64,000 nucleotides of DNA from Bedellia somnulentella. Taxonomy: Eukaryota > Arthropoda > Insecta > Lepidoptera > Bedelliidae. The stretch spans positions 8,432,001 to 8,496,000 of the forward strand of contig OY755187.1 in assembly GCA_963576735.1 (NCBI GenBank), read 5' to 3'. The notes below the pieces were generated by a model that worked only from the letters and a program-made list of their open reading frames with translations, was not told where the DNA came from and made no database searches. This document shows positions 1 through 11,134 of this stretch, one piece after another (position 1 is the stretch's first letter; each line of letters opens with the position of its first letter). The position numbers were made by a program, and so were the translations under genes.

Positions 1-460
1 CTGTCAAAAACAAATGGGTGCGTTCATGTTAAATAAATAACACGTTCAAAAAAGGAACGCGAACAAAATTGTGAAGGAATGATTTTATTTTTTCGGACAC
101 AATAAAAATAAAATGCGTAAATTTAAATAAGGTTGATTCTTTTTTTAAATGTATAAGTTTTTCGAGAACCATTTTATTTTAAACGATCTGTAAAACTTTT
201 ACCTTGAAATGTGTCGAAATGTATAAATTTAGCGACCATAGAGTATTTTAATCTGGAGTTTGGGACATAGTGAGGAAATGATTTTCGGATGTTTCCATAA
301 GCAAAAGAAATCTTAGATACCTAGTTTGCTAGAAAGTCATTTAGGTATTTTGTATCCACTATAGCATACATAATAACAAAATAATAATCATTGCTTGAAA
401 TGCATACATACTTAGAAAAATCAATAAGGACATGAATTTCAAAATTTCGTTGGAATTACC
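1..460. other. AT-rich sequence with no recognised gene
   Basis: I see no coding potential, tRNA or terminal repeat here. Homology to a gypsy reverse transcriptase begins only near 460, so either element A lost its 5' part at this point or another sequence interrupts it. Confidence 0.5.
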
Positions 461-462
461 CA

Positions 463-1945
463 CCTACAGCACCGGGAGACATAGAAAAAACCGCGATTAT
501 TACACCATTCGCTTTGTTTGAGTTCCCCAGAATGATGTTCGGTTTGCGAAACGCAGCCCAAACCTTTCAGCCTTTTATGAATTTTGTACTTAGTGACCTT
601 GATTTCTTATATTCATACCTTGATGACGTAATTATCGGTAGTTCGGATAAAATAACTCATAAAAAACATTTAGACATAGTTTTTGAAAGATTGTAAAAGT
701 TCGGTATAACTATTAATTTAGCAAAATGCTCTTTTGGTCAATACAAGCTCGATTTCTTAGGATACGATGTTAGCCCCGCTGGAATACGACCTTTAGGTGA
801 CAAGGTACAGGCTATTGTTAATTATCCTAAACCGCAAACCATTCAGGATATATGAAGATTTTTGGGAATGGTTAATTACTATCGTGCACATTTACCGCAT
901 GCTAGTAGTTATCTTAATGAATTAAATAAGTATTTGTCAAGCGCGAAAAAGAATGATAAGTCTCCGATTGTTTGGACGGATTCCGCAAACGATGCATTTT
1001 CGCAGTGTAAAGCAGGTCTTCAACAGGCCGCTACATTGTCGTATCCCGATCCGAATGCGAAACTCGCTTTAATGACAGATGCCTCGAACACTAGCGTAGG
1101 TGCAGTTTTACAGCAGAAAAGTAATAACATTTGGGAACCGTTAGGTTATATGTCAAAAAAGCTAACAAACGCTCAACAAAAGTACTCAACTTATGACCGC
1201 GAACTTTTGGCTATTTTTATGGCTATTAGGCATTTCAGGAAATTATTTGAAGGTAGCCAAATAACTATTTATACTGACCATAAACCTTTAACATTTGCGT
1301 TTACAAAAATCACAAAAAGCGAAAATGAAATACCACGCCGCGCGAGACATTTGTCATTCATAAGTGAATTTACTACGGATATACAGCATATAAACGGACC
1401 CGACAACAGTGTAGCCGATGCTCTGTCGCGCATAGAAACTGTATTCTGTCCGTCAGCAATTAATTATTACGAATTAGCGGAATCGCAAAAAAAACGATGA
1501 ATACATATCACACATTTTGTCGAACAAAGATAGCGACACTAAAGTTAAATTAAAGAAAATATTTATTCCTTCATGTAACAAAGATATTTATTGCGAAATA
1601 TCAACATCCCAAGCCAGACCTTATTTAACACAACCATATAGACGCGTAATTTTTAATAGTCTCCATAATTTGAGTCACCCTGGAATCAAAAGCACAAAAA
1701 AAACGATTACTTCGAAATATTTTTGGAAAGGGATGAATCACGATATTACCCAATGGACTAAATCGTGTTTACAATGCCAACGAGCAAAAGTTAGTCGACA
1801 CACTTTCGCACCGCTTAAAAGCTTTGAAACAGCTGATCGGTTCGAACATATACATGTTGACATTGTAGGCCCGTTGCCTACGTCCCCCGACGGATATCAT
1901 TATTGCGTCACCATAATCGATAGATGCACAAGGTGGCCAGAATAG
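463..1945 (+). pseudogene. Element A Pol: reverse transcriptase, RNase H, start of integrase
   Basis: The segment encodes the second half of a gypsy reverse transcriptase, with the catalytic YLDD box at about 634-645, then an RNase H with 'MTDASNTSVGAVL', 'YDRELLAIFMAIRHFR' and 'TDHKPLTFAF' motifs, then the integrase zinc-binding region (H..H..CLQC) and the first catalytic aspartate ('HVDIVGPLP', near 1857). Two in-frame stops (TAA 694-696, TGA 853-855) and a frame change in an A-run near 1490-1500 make it a pseudogene. The coding sequence stops at 1942 because a hAT transposon is inserted there and continues at 4805. Confidence 0.88.
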
Positions 1946-2859
1946 TGATGGGCGATTGCCGGCAACATTGCCATGTTGCCTGGAAGTTGCCGGCAACGTT
2001 GCCAAAAAGTGGAAATGTGCGGCAACTTACCTGAAATTCTTAATTAAAAGTTTTTTTACTATACTATTTGTTATAAAAATATAATGCTTTATCGATACTA
2101 GTGCTAACATTTTGAAAATATCTATGATTAAACCTGAATTGCCAAATTTCGGCAATGTTACCGGCAATATTGCCAGCAACATTGCCGGCAACATTGGCAT
2201 CATGTTGCTGCGGCAACGTTGCCGGCAATATTTTAAGTAGAATCCAGTGACAACTTACATTATACTCCTAAAAAAAAATTTTTCTTTGTAAATTCATAAA
2301 AAAATATGTAAAAAATAATTGAAATATATATATTGTGTAAAAGATTAGCTGAATGGTCTGAAAATTTCATACACTTGAATTGGATCGATCGGTTGATTGA
2401 ACAGATCTAAAGTTTTTGTTCGAGCTATTACTTCTACTACTTAATTTTAAGGTAACTTTTTAAATAGTTTATCTGTAAGTAAACAAATAAAATCCAATTT
2501 GATGATAAATTTTATTTCTTTAGTTTTTTATACACGACTGAAAAAAATCCTTCAGCCAAAATTTCCTTTGCAGGCTTAAGACTGTCAGCCAAAGCACTAT
2601 ATGACGTTAAAAATATTTTATGTACCTTATTTTTTTTATTGTAGCGGCTGGCCCATTTAATATTTTTCAATCAATGTATTTACAATCATTCAATATATTT
2701 TTTTTACGTTTTTTTTTAAATTCCCAATCAAAATATTTACATTCATTTATTTTTGCCCATAATGATTGATTTTTGCATTCTTTTTCATTAGTTTTTTTCA
2801 GTATTCAAAATAACTATACGTAATTGAGTTTACCGTGTAACTAATAATTATATCATTTT

Positions 2860-3782
2860 TCAATCAAGTGATAACGGGTCTTCATTGAGATCCTGAAATG
2901 AATCACCCTCTAACGTCTCTTCAAGTACATCAATAAAATCGAAGTTTTCGTCTGATTCTTGAGTAGGCACAGTTACTAAAGTTTTTACTTTTGTCGTTTG
3001 TGTTTTTGGGTTAAGAAGTTTCCAATTGTGTGCGATAAAACTCAATTTTCCAGCTTGTTCTGTACATTAGTGAGTGAGTGAGTTTGTTTCTTTTACAGGG
3101 GTGGATATTAGCAAAGGTTGAAAAACTTCTTTCTACAGAATCAGATGTTGACGGGATGGATAGAATTCTTACAGCAGTTTTTCCCAAATCAGTCTGTGGG
3201 AAGAAAAGTGTCCACCAAGACACAAGTGACACTTTGTTAGCCGATGGCGACGACTAAATGAAATCTTTGCTATAACTATTTGTTCTATTGTTGTACTCTG
3301 CTAGTTCATTGAAGACATCTATACCTCTGTCGCCATTACATTGTGAATGATCCAAAATGAATTGACACCCATCTAGATTTTACTCAGTAGCTAAGGACAC
3401 TCCCTGATTATTTGGATCTAAAATGGCTGCAGCATAATGTACTGCCTTTAAAGAGTGGGTTTGTCGTTTTGAATACTTTGCACGTAGATCCTCAACTTCG
3501 TCTTTGCAGATTTCCTCAGTTATTGAACTATTAAGCACGCTTTTGATTACTTTAAGAGTTTGATGTACTAAATGGATCGTTCCTTAGTCCCCTTTTAATT
3601 GAACTATCCATTTGACGATTTACTGCCAAAGACTGTAATATCACTTTAGATTTTACGAAATTTTGAAGACAGTCTAAATAACTACCCCATCTAGTTTTGA
3701 CCGGTAATATAAGAGAAGTATTCGTCAATTTATCCTTCGCTAACTTAGTGAAATCTGCATTAAGGATGTGTGAATTTGACAC
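2860..3782 (-). pseudogene. hAT transposase remnants
   Basis: Three short - strand frames (3552-3782, 3011-3232, 2860-3045) are pieces of one transposase. The first carries 'LILPVKTRWGSYLDCLQ', like the region before the hAT RNase-H insertion domain. The second carries 'STSDSVERSFSTFANIH', the classic C-terminal hAT dimerisation block (S..ERSFS..). Stops and frame changes separate the pieces, and no N-terminal BED finger or full catalytic set is readable. The gene is dead and probably supplied only binding ends. Confidence 0.75.
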
Positions 3783-4301
3783 ACACTTAACTATGCCACC
3801 ACGAAAACAAACATATTCTTGATATGGCTTATCTTGAGAACATCACCAATCACTAAATGCAGCGTGTGTGCAATGCATCCGAATGACATGATATGAGAAT
3901 AATTGTCACTTATTATTCGAGCACATTTGATCACATTTGCCGCATTATCAGTAACGATGGCAACAAACTTTTGAGCACCAAGTTCTTTTACATATTTTTC
4001 AGCTAGATATTCGGAAGTGTGCCTGTTATTCTTTGTATCAATAAATTTATAGAAATAGGGTCTTGGTGTGTATACAATAATATTTAATATAGATTCGTTT
4101 CTTAAATTAGACCACCCATCGACAGCGAGATGTAGTACTTGCGCTTCTTGTATTTTATTTTGAATAGTTTGCTATAATTTTGAATACTCATCATTTAAGA
4201 GTGTACTGCAGCTCAGAATGTTCTACTAGAGCAAGCATCAATAAAAATAAGTTCAGTATTTTAGTAAACAAAAAAAGCATCGGTGTATACAAAAACCATT
4301 C

Positions 4302-4586
4302 ACAGTGTGGTGTACATACATACATACATACATATACTCACGGCTATAAATCCCTTAACGGGGTAGCCAGAGCTTTGGAATGATAAATTCCTCAGCCACT
4401 TTTGGAAGTTGATTGGGGAAAAGATGATAATAATAAACGTTTTTGGTGACGGGTCTCCCACCACATCGCCCAAAAATCACTTAAAAAGCCCCTATACCCT
4501 TAGTCGCCTCTTACGATCACCCACGGGTAGAAATGGGGTAGTGTTATTCTAAGCCGACACTACACGACACGACAGTGTGGTGTACA
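4302..4586 (-). mobile_element. SINE-like retroposon, CATA-tailed, with 15-bp target duplication
   Basis: The insert (4317-4571, read on the - strand) begins near GTAGTGTCGGCTTAGAATA and ends in a TATG-type simple repeat. It is flanked by ACAGTGTGGTGTACA at 4302-4316 and 4572-4586, which shows target-primed retroposition into the hAT. Further copies lie at 29413-29653, 30835-31073 and 38088-38329, and its 5' end matches the start of the RTE-like LINE at about 52706. It has no coding capacity. Confidence 0.85.
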
Positions 4587-4855
4587 GTGTATTATGTGGT
4601 ATACATAGTACCAGGCCACTATAGATACCCCAAATGATAGTAATTGATGATTCGATGTACCACCAAACGACATAATATAAATAAAAAATATTGATTTGAT
4701 TCTGGCAACGTTGCCAAGATTGCCGGCAATATTGGGAATTGCCGGCAACATTGCCTTGCCGGGAATTGCCGGCAACGGCAATGTGGCCACCGCGCCCATC
4801 ACTAGGCCAGAAGCTATTTCCATTAAAGATATCACTGCCGAAACCATTGCAAATG

Positions 4856-5580
4856 TCATTTTTAGGGTTCCGTAGCCAAATGGAAAAAACGGGACCCTTA
4901 TAGATTCGTCATGTCTGTCCGTCTGTCCGTCTGTCCGTCCGTCCGTCCGTATGTCACAGCCAGTTTATTCCGAAACTATAAGAACTACATTATTGAAAAT
5001 TGGTGCGTAGATGTATTCTTTAAACCGCATTAAGATTTTAAAATAAAATCTGAAAAAAAACCAAAATTTTTAGGGTTCCCCATACCTAGAACTGAAACTC
5101 AAATTTTTTTTTTCATCAAACCTATACGTGTGGGGTATCTATCAAAAGGTATTTGAAAATAATGTTGAGGTTTCTTATATCTTTTTTTTCAAAACTGAAT
5201 AGTTTGCGCGAGAGACTTTTCCAAAGTGGTAAAATGTGTGTCCCCCCCCCCGTAACTTCTAAAATATGGGCATGATAAAACTGAAAAAAATATATGATGT
5301 GTATTACTATACAAACTACTAACGAAAATTGGTTTGAATGAGATCTAGCCAGTAGTTCTATTTTTAAACGTCATAAATCAAGTTACTTACCTAATTTATT
5401 AATTTTTACTGAAATATATAACAATAATTTTACTATCACAGGCCTTACGCATAAAACGTGAACCATTGTTTTCTTATAGTAAATCAGTGATAAGTAAATA
5501 ACATTTTAAACTAATCATTTAAAACTTGTATATTACTATGTTACCTACCTGCTGCTAGTGCTGCTACGGAACCCTTCATT
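4856..5580. mobile_element. Non-coding TIR element of the 'gggttccgta' family
   Basis: The element spans 4861-5575. Its ends are inverted copies of AGGGTTCCGTAGC, and TCATT stands immediately outside both (4856-4860, 5576-5580), a possible 5-bp target duplication. A TCTG/TCCG-rich stretch at 4913-4955 is typical of a TIR family common in lepidopteran genomes (from memory, superfamily not assigned). It has no transposase and interrupts the integrase of element A. Confidence 0.75.
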
Positions 5581-6244
5581 AGCGAGTCCATCTCGCTCTT
5601 GGCCGCTTTTTAAAGAATGGATTTGTCGTTATGGTTGTCCGATTAAGCTAACAAGCGACCAAGGTCGCCAATTCGAGAGCAGTCTATTTTCAGAACTAAT
5701 GAAACTATTAGGGATACGCAGGATACGCTCTACCGCGTACCATCCCCAAAGCAACGGCGTAGTCGAACGATGGCACCGCTCTTTAAAAGCAGCACTTTCG
5801 GCTCGCCTTATTGCATGTGATAGTTCATGGGTAGACCAACTACCAATCGTATTACTCCGACTTAGAGCAGCTTATCGCAGTGACACTGGTTATAGTGCAG
5901 CGGATATTACATTCGGTCGCAATTTACGTTTGCCAGGAGATTTTTATGACTCTAATCGAATTAACCCTAGTACCGATTCTTACAACTTAGTTGATAATAT
6001 TCGCGACGCAATTAGCAAATTTAAGCCGGTTGTTAAATCGCATAGTAACTCTAGATCATTTTTTGTACATCCCGATTTAAAAACATGCGATTATGTATTT
6101 ATAAGAGACGACACCATACGTAGGCCTTTGAAACCCCCTTACGACGGTCCCTACCGCGTTATCAAAAGAGGACCAAAGGTTTACAAACTGCAGATAAATA
6201 ATAGGCTAACTTCGATTTCCATAGATAGGCTTAAACCTGCGTAC
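5576..6244 (+). pseudogene. Element A Pol: integrase core and C-terminal domain
   Basis: This resumes the integrase broken at 4860. It carries the second catalytic aspartate ('LTSDQGRQFESSLF', about 5650) and the catalytic glutamate ('AYHPQSNGVVERWHRS', about 5735-5780), so with the aspartate near 1857 the D-D-E triad is retained. The C-terminal part has the 'PYDGPYRVIKR' and 'SIDRLKPAY' blocks of gypsy integrases. The apparent stop at 6248-6250 is not the real terminus: it comes from the first bases of errantivirus B's LTR, and the frame continues beyond B at 14725. Confidence 0.85.
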
Positions 6245-6513
6245 TGTTAGAAATGAAAAAATGAGACCCTTTTTAAAAAGAAAACTTATATTGAATTTTT
6301 AAATAACTAGGTACATGAACACACTGGATTTTGAATATAGTTAGAATTTGATGTTGACCGTAGGATGATTGGATCGGGACTGAACGGAGCGGATAGGAAT
6401 CGGTAAGGGAAAAGGAGCTGAGTCAGGATTATGTTGAGTTCAGTTGGTTATTGCTGTTAAGGAATGAAAGGAGTATAGGTCAGCAATACAGGGTGCATAG
6501 GGTGGATATAACA
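6245..6513 (-). repeat. 3' LTR of errantivirus B
   Basis: This 269-bp direct repeat of 14456-14720 has ends TGTTA...TAACA. It carries small indels relative to the 5' copy (an A-run and three extra bases near 6280) and one visible G/A difference near its end. Confidence 0.92.
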
Positions 6514-6563
6514 GCCCCCCGGATAAGAGGAAACTACGAGGAAAAAGAAACATCTCGGAGTTT

Positions 6564-8447
6564 CTAAAAGCGGCATCTAATGCGAGGTGAGTTAGAGTCA
6601 GGAAGATCAGAAGCTGATTCTCCATCAACTGGAGGAAGGTGTGAACGACGAGGAGTAGGTATGGGAGTAGAGCTGTGTGGAATGACAGGAACAGGATCTA
6701 GATTGGAGATAGGAACAGGAGCTGTTGTATGGATTGGTCTTACAGAGATTGGTAAATTGAATTTAAATGTACGTAATATTATATAAATGATTATCATTAT
6801 TACTATTAAACATATGATCCAAATGAAAATAGAATAATGTGTCCCGTATTTTAAAATATGAGGTTTGTTTATGATTTTATTCAAAGATTTAATTACATTT
6901 TGATTATTTCTATTATAGTCTTGAATCTTATCAAGATTAGTAGCAACAAGTGAAATACGAGGTATACTGTTCTTTAACAAATACGTCTTATCAATATTAC
7001 AGCATGGTTCATTAATTAAATTAAAGTTGATTATAGGACGTTGAATTAAAATTTTATTTATAAAAGATTTTGGAATGAGTTTAGTATACTTACAATAGGC
7101 TTCACATTGACTTGGAAGTTCAAGTATACCTAAGCCTTGTATATTTCTATCTAAGGTTTCATTTATACAATTGATAGACAATTTTACAGGGTCGGATTGA
7201 ACAAATATCCATTTATTATTTATCAAAGGTTGCCATACATCTAATTCACCAAATAGTATTTTGTAATTACATTGTTTAGGCATGGTAGTTAAACTTTTGG
7301 ATAACATCTCACTTTCACAGATGGGATTATCATTAGAGGAGTATATAATCGAAGCTTCACAAACATAATACATTAAATTTATAGATTTACATTCTTTGTG
7401 AATGTCATCATAAACAGTATATACGGATTTATCTATTGATATGGCAACATATTTATTTGTAGGTATTATCGTTACAAATGAATCGGATTTTGATAAATTA
7501 TGAGGTACAGGTAAAGGAATGGCATGATACATATTATATTCTATAGAGTTAACAAGTAGAACCTTCAGTACAAAATTAATCTTATTATTATAATAGTAGC
7601 TTACTATATCAGATACATCAATTAATTTATTATTATTACCTAAATCTAGAACAATTGGTAAATATTTGGAATCAGGTAAATGTAAGTAATTATTAACTAA
7701 TTCGTAGTATAATTCTTTAGGACTCAACATAGCAGGGTAAAGCACATTGTTTTTGCTTGAAATAATACTATTAATTAAATCATTAATTTTAAAAGATAAT
7801 GATAACAGTGCGCTATCGAGAATGTTAAAAACATGATTAAACATAGTTCTTAAAACTAACTTATTCGAAACTAAACTTACATTATTCACATTATCCGTGA
7901 TAGAGTTAATAGCATTTCTTAATCTTAATTCATTTATTTTAATTTTATTCAAAGTATTGTTAAAATCATTTATGGAAGATTGAGTAACTAAAATATTTTC
8001 TTTAACTAGAGAGGCTAATTTAATTTCATCTCTCTGTAAGGATGATATAGCTTTATCGTATCGAATAGCATCATTTTCATCAAGTGTTCCAATTATATGT
8101 TTGAAAACAGTTCCAACACCACCAAACCAAGCTGAGCGTTTATCTCTATTGTTTGTTAAATAATTAATTGCGTCAAAGTCTCGGATTATATCATGGTATC
8201 TGGTAGTAAGGGGAGCTAATATATTATGACATTCAGAATCGTTAAAAGCATTATATGATTTACAAAGAAATCTAGTGGTACCTATTATTTCATTAATAGC
8301 ATTAATATGGGGTTGTAAATATCCAATATCAGAAGAGATTATAATATTAAGATGACCGTTTACTGTCTTCATGGGACCTAAGGGTTCAAAATATATTCCG
8401 GAACTATTATGAATGTATTTGACAGGATCTGGAAGGGCTTGAGTCAT
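6564..8447 (-). CDS. env: Errantivirus envelope glycoprotein (baculovirus F-like), uninterrupted
   Basis: This 627-residue frame is a class of fusion protein shared by insect errantiviruses and baculovirus F proteins, which act at the virion and cell membrane. A furin-type site RDKR (residues 101-104) is followed directly by a glycine-rich fusion-peptide-like segment (SAWFGGVG). A strong hydrophobic stretch at about 538-558 is the transmembrane anchor, and the last 65 residues form a proline-rich cytoplasmic tail. There are no internal stops. The first methionine is not followed by a signal peptide. A splice acceptor-like sequence (pyrimidine tract plus AG, - strand, about 8455-8480) lies just upstream, so the leader may come from a spliced 5' exon, as known for gypsy env. 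Function is untested. Confidence 0.88.
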   Translation of the reverse strand: MTQALPDPVKYIHNSSGIYFEPLGPMKTVNGHLNIIISSDIGYLQPHINAINEIIGTTRFLCKSYNAFNDSECHNILAPLTTRYHDIIRDFDAINYLTNNRDKRSAWFGGVGTVFKHIIGTLDENDAIRYDKAISSLQRDEIKLASLVKENILVTQSSINDFNNTLNKIKINELRLRNAINSITDNVNNVSLVSNKLVLRTMFNHVFNILDSALLSLSFKINDLINSIISSKNNVLYPAMLSPKELYYELVNNYLHLPDSKYLPIVLDLGNNNKLIDVSDIVSYYYNNKINFVLKVLLVNSIEYNMYHAIPLPVPHNLSKSDSFVTIIPTNKYVAISIDKSVYTVYDDIHKECKSINLMYYVCEASIIYSSNDNPICESEMLSKSLTTMPKQCNYKILFGELDVWQPLINNKWIFVQSDPVKLSINCINETLDRNIQGLGILELPSQCEAYCKYTKLIPKSFINKILIQRPIINFNLINEPCCNIDKTYLLKNSIPRISLVATNLDKIQDYNRNNQNVIKSLNKIINKPHILKYGTHYSIFIWIICLIVIMIIIYIILRTFKFNLPISVRPIHTTAPVPISNLDPVPVIPHSSTPIPTPRRSHLPPVDGESASDLPDSNSPRIRCRF

Positions 8448-8495
8448 GGATATGCTGAAATAAAATTAAATGAAAGAAATTTTAATAGAGTGAAA

Positions 8496-9235
8496 TTAGT
8501 TAGAATGAGAATGGGCTAGTTTGACTTCGTCATAATGATGTGTTACATGTCGTCTATTAATGAGAAGGGATAATGTGTTGTTACCAAGGATTTTTATAAT
8601 TTTGTATGGTCCTTTCCAAATGGGTGATAAAGATTTTCTTAGACGTAGGTGATTTTTAAGGTAGACACAATCTCCTGCTTTATATTGAACAGGTCTGGTC
8701 TTTCTATCATAATAGGTCTTAGATAGTTCTTTCGACTTTTGAATATTTTCTATAGCTTTGTTTCTAGAATATTCAAGACGCTGTTGAAGCACTTTAACAT
8801 AGTCAGGGTAAGTGACATCAGAAGTTTGGGTAAATAAGGGAATTGGGTATAAATGGTTTATGTCCATATAGAAGTTCATAAGGAGTATAATTAGTTGTAG
8901 AATGGACAGTTGTATTATAAGCTAACATTGCTGTGTAAATATAAATATGCCAATTATCTTGATTATCATTAATATACGATTTAAGATACTCTTTTAGAGT
9001 TGAATGAGATCGTTCAAGAGCACCTTGAGTCTGAGGATGATAAGGTGAGGACCATAATTGTTTGATTTTTAGAAATTGACAGGTTTTCTTAAAGAGATCT
9101 GCTGTAAAATTAGTTCCCTGATTGGTGAGGATCATTTTCGGGATACCGAACAATGAAATAAAGTGTATAAGACATTCTGAGGTTTCTTCAGCTGTTGTTG
9201 ACGAAATAGGGTAAGCGGTAGAAAATTTTGTTAAG
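8496..9235 (-). pseudogene. pol: Errantivirus B Pol, integrase C-terminal half
   Basis: Two overlapping frames (9153-8818 and 8879-8496) carry the end of the integrase core and its C-terminal domain. 'SPYHPQTQGALERSH' contains the catalytic glutamate, and 'WKGPYKIIKILGN' is the C-terminal beta-barrel block. The second catalytic aspartate position reads asparagine ('ILTNQGTNF'), which alone should abolish strand transfer. A frame change separates the two pieces near 8820-8880, and another separates them from the upstream pol frame near 9260. Confidence 0.85.
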
Positions 9236-11134
9236 TCATCTTGAAGGGTAAGGATAAAGCGAAGTTTTTTTTTTATTGGTTTCAGGAAGGGGACCTACTA
9301 TGTCAAGACTAATTCTTTCAAAAGGCTGAGTTGAAGTGGAAGTGATTTGCATGGGAGCTCGATTTATTCGGCGTAAAGCTTTATTGGTTTGGCAAGATTC
9401 ACAGTTCTTAACATAATTTTCAATATCATTCCTCATATGTTTCCAGTAAAATTGATCTTGGACTCTCTTTAGCATTCTATTTGCACCTAAATGACCAGTG
9501 ACAGGTATATCATGATTCTCTTTAAGGATTTTTGGGATTTCACTTAATGTGGGATAAATCAAGTTGTTATGATAAATATTAATTTCAATTTTGGTTTTGT
9601 TAAACACATATAAAAGCATGTTATATAATTTCAAAGGTAAATATTTGTCAAAAGGATTTTTAAAGTCAGTGATAGCAATTCGTAAGTCAGAAAGTTCGAG
9701 TTGTAGAATAAGTTCATTCCTTAGGTTTTTCAGTGATTTATATATATCATCATAAGAGCCTTGATCAAAGTGATGTACTTTAATAAATATAAGGTAAACA
9801 TTTTTATTTTGATACTTAATTTTAAGAGATGAATATAGCGTTCTTTCGCAGTTTATGATTTCATCTGTATTTTCGATATTTCCCAAAATTTGTTCGATAT
9901 AAGGATTAGCTTCATCAAGGTCAATTGAAACGGGAATAACTAAATTTTTACAATCACTTTCCAATATACTCTTGTTGTGTTCAATAATGGTCACATCAGT
10001 TTCAAAGTTTTTGCCATTAGTGTTTTTGAGAAAATCAGAATAAGAGTCGTCAGTAAAATCTATATCTACAAGAGGATCAATTGCTGTTTGGGTATTTGTA
10101 CTTTCAGCGCTAGAGTCGGTGAATGGAATTGGTGTCGGTAAGTCATTTACGCTAACAAATTCATTGTTTGTTGCAGGTAAACTTTCATTAGAGGGGTTTG
10201 GACTAGAAAGATTGAGATTTAATTGATCATCGACTAAGATTGGATTAACAGGGTGTCTCGATAGAGCATCAGCATTGCAATTAATTTTTCCTTTTTTATA
10301 TTCAATGTCATAGTCAAACTCTTCCAATTGTAAGCGCCATCTACCTAAACGAGAGCCTGGTTTTGAACAGTTGAAAAGCCATTTAAGTGGCTTGTGGTCA
10401 GTTATTATAGTAAAACGATGACCGAAAAAATAGGGTCTAAATTGTTGAGTGCCAAAGATAATGGCCAAGCATTCTTTTTCCGTTGTTGAATAATTGATTT
10501 CTGCTTTATTTAAAGTGCGAGATGCGAATGCTATAGGTCGATCTTGACCGATAGGACCTTGGGATAATATAGCAGAAATAGCAAACTGAGAAGCATCACA
10601 TGTGAGAAGAAAAGGTTTAGTAAAGTCGGGATAAATAAGGACTGGAGCAGAAACAAGTTTTTCCTTAAGTTTTTCAAAATTAAGCTGCTGTTCATTTTTC
10701 CATTCAAAGGCGACTCCTTTCTTGCAGAGGTTAGTAAGTGGTTTGGAAAATTTCGCAAATTCAGGGATGAATCTTCTATAATAGGACATTAAACCTAAGA
10801 AAGATTTTATATCTGTTTGAGTTTTTGGAATGGGATATTCTACCACTGCTTTAATTTTTTCTGGGTTTGGTTTGACTCCATTTTCATTTATTACGTGACC
10901 AAGGTATGCGACTTCTTTATGTAAGAATTCACATTTGTCCGGTTGCAGTTTAAGGTTAAATTCTCTGAGTCTAGCAAAAATAAGTGAAAGATTGTTTATA
11001 TGGGATGTTAAATCATGGCTATATATCACGATATCGTCCAAATATACGAAGCAACGAGAGCCTTGGAGACCGGCGAGACAAGAATTCATGAGGCGTTGAA
11101 AAGTGGCTGGAGCATTTTTGAGCCCAAAAGGCAT
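9236..11134 (-). pseudogene. pol: Errantivirus B Pol: RT palm, RNase H, integrase N-terminus
   Basis: A long open stretch starts at 'MPFGLKNAPATFQRLMN' and includes the RT catalytic box 'FVYLDDIVIYS' (about residues 33-40), an RNase H ('LTCDASQFAISAIL', 'TEKECLAIIF', 'TDHKPLKWLF', 'NADALSRHP'), a connecting acidic region, the integrase HHCC finger ('GHLGANRML' to 'CESCQTNK') and the first catalytic aspartate ('SLDIVGPLP'). Its start is not a true initiation site: the frame is cut from the upstream RT by a frame break near 11184. It ends in an A-run near 9260 where the frame is lost again. Confidence 0.88.

Larger units (their letters stand above)
1935..4812 (-). mobile_element. hAT transposon (decayed) inside element A, with 8-bp target duplication
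   Basis: The element proper is 1943-4804. It begins TAGTGATGGGCG and ends with its exact reverse complement, and GGCCAGAA is repeated at 1935-1942 and 4805-4812, an 8-bp duplication as expected for hAT. Both ends are packed with subterminal copies of a GCCGGCAA motif. Coding remnants lie on the - strand, and a SINE is inserted at 4317-4571. About 2040-2860 and 3783-4300 contain no readable gene. Assignment to the hAT superfamily is secure from duplication length, TIR and transposase remnants. Confidence 0.9.

Noticed and set aside
6248..6250. Stop codon at 6248-6250 as the natural end of element A's integrase
   Set aside because: It lies in the first bases of errantivirus B's LTR; the frame resumes after B.
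6580..6786. A + strand ORF within env
   Set aside because: Antisense of the env C-terminal tail with no independent support.
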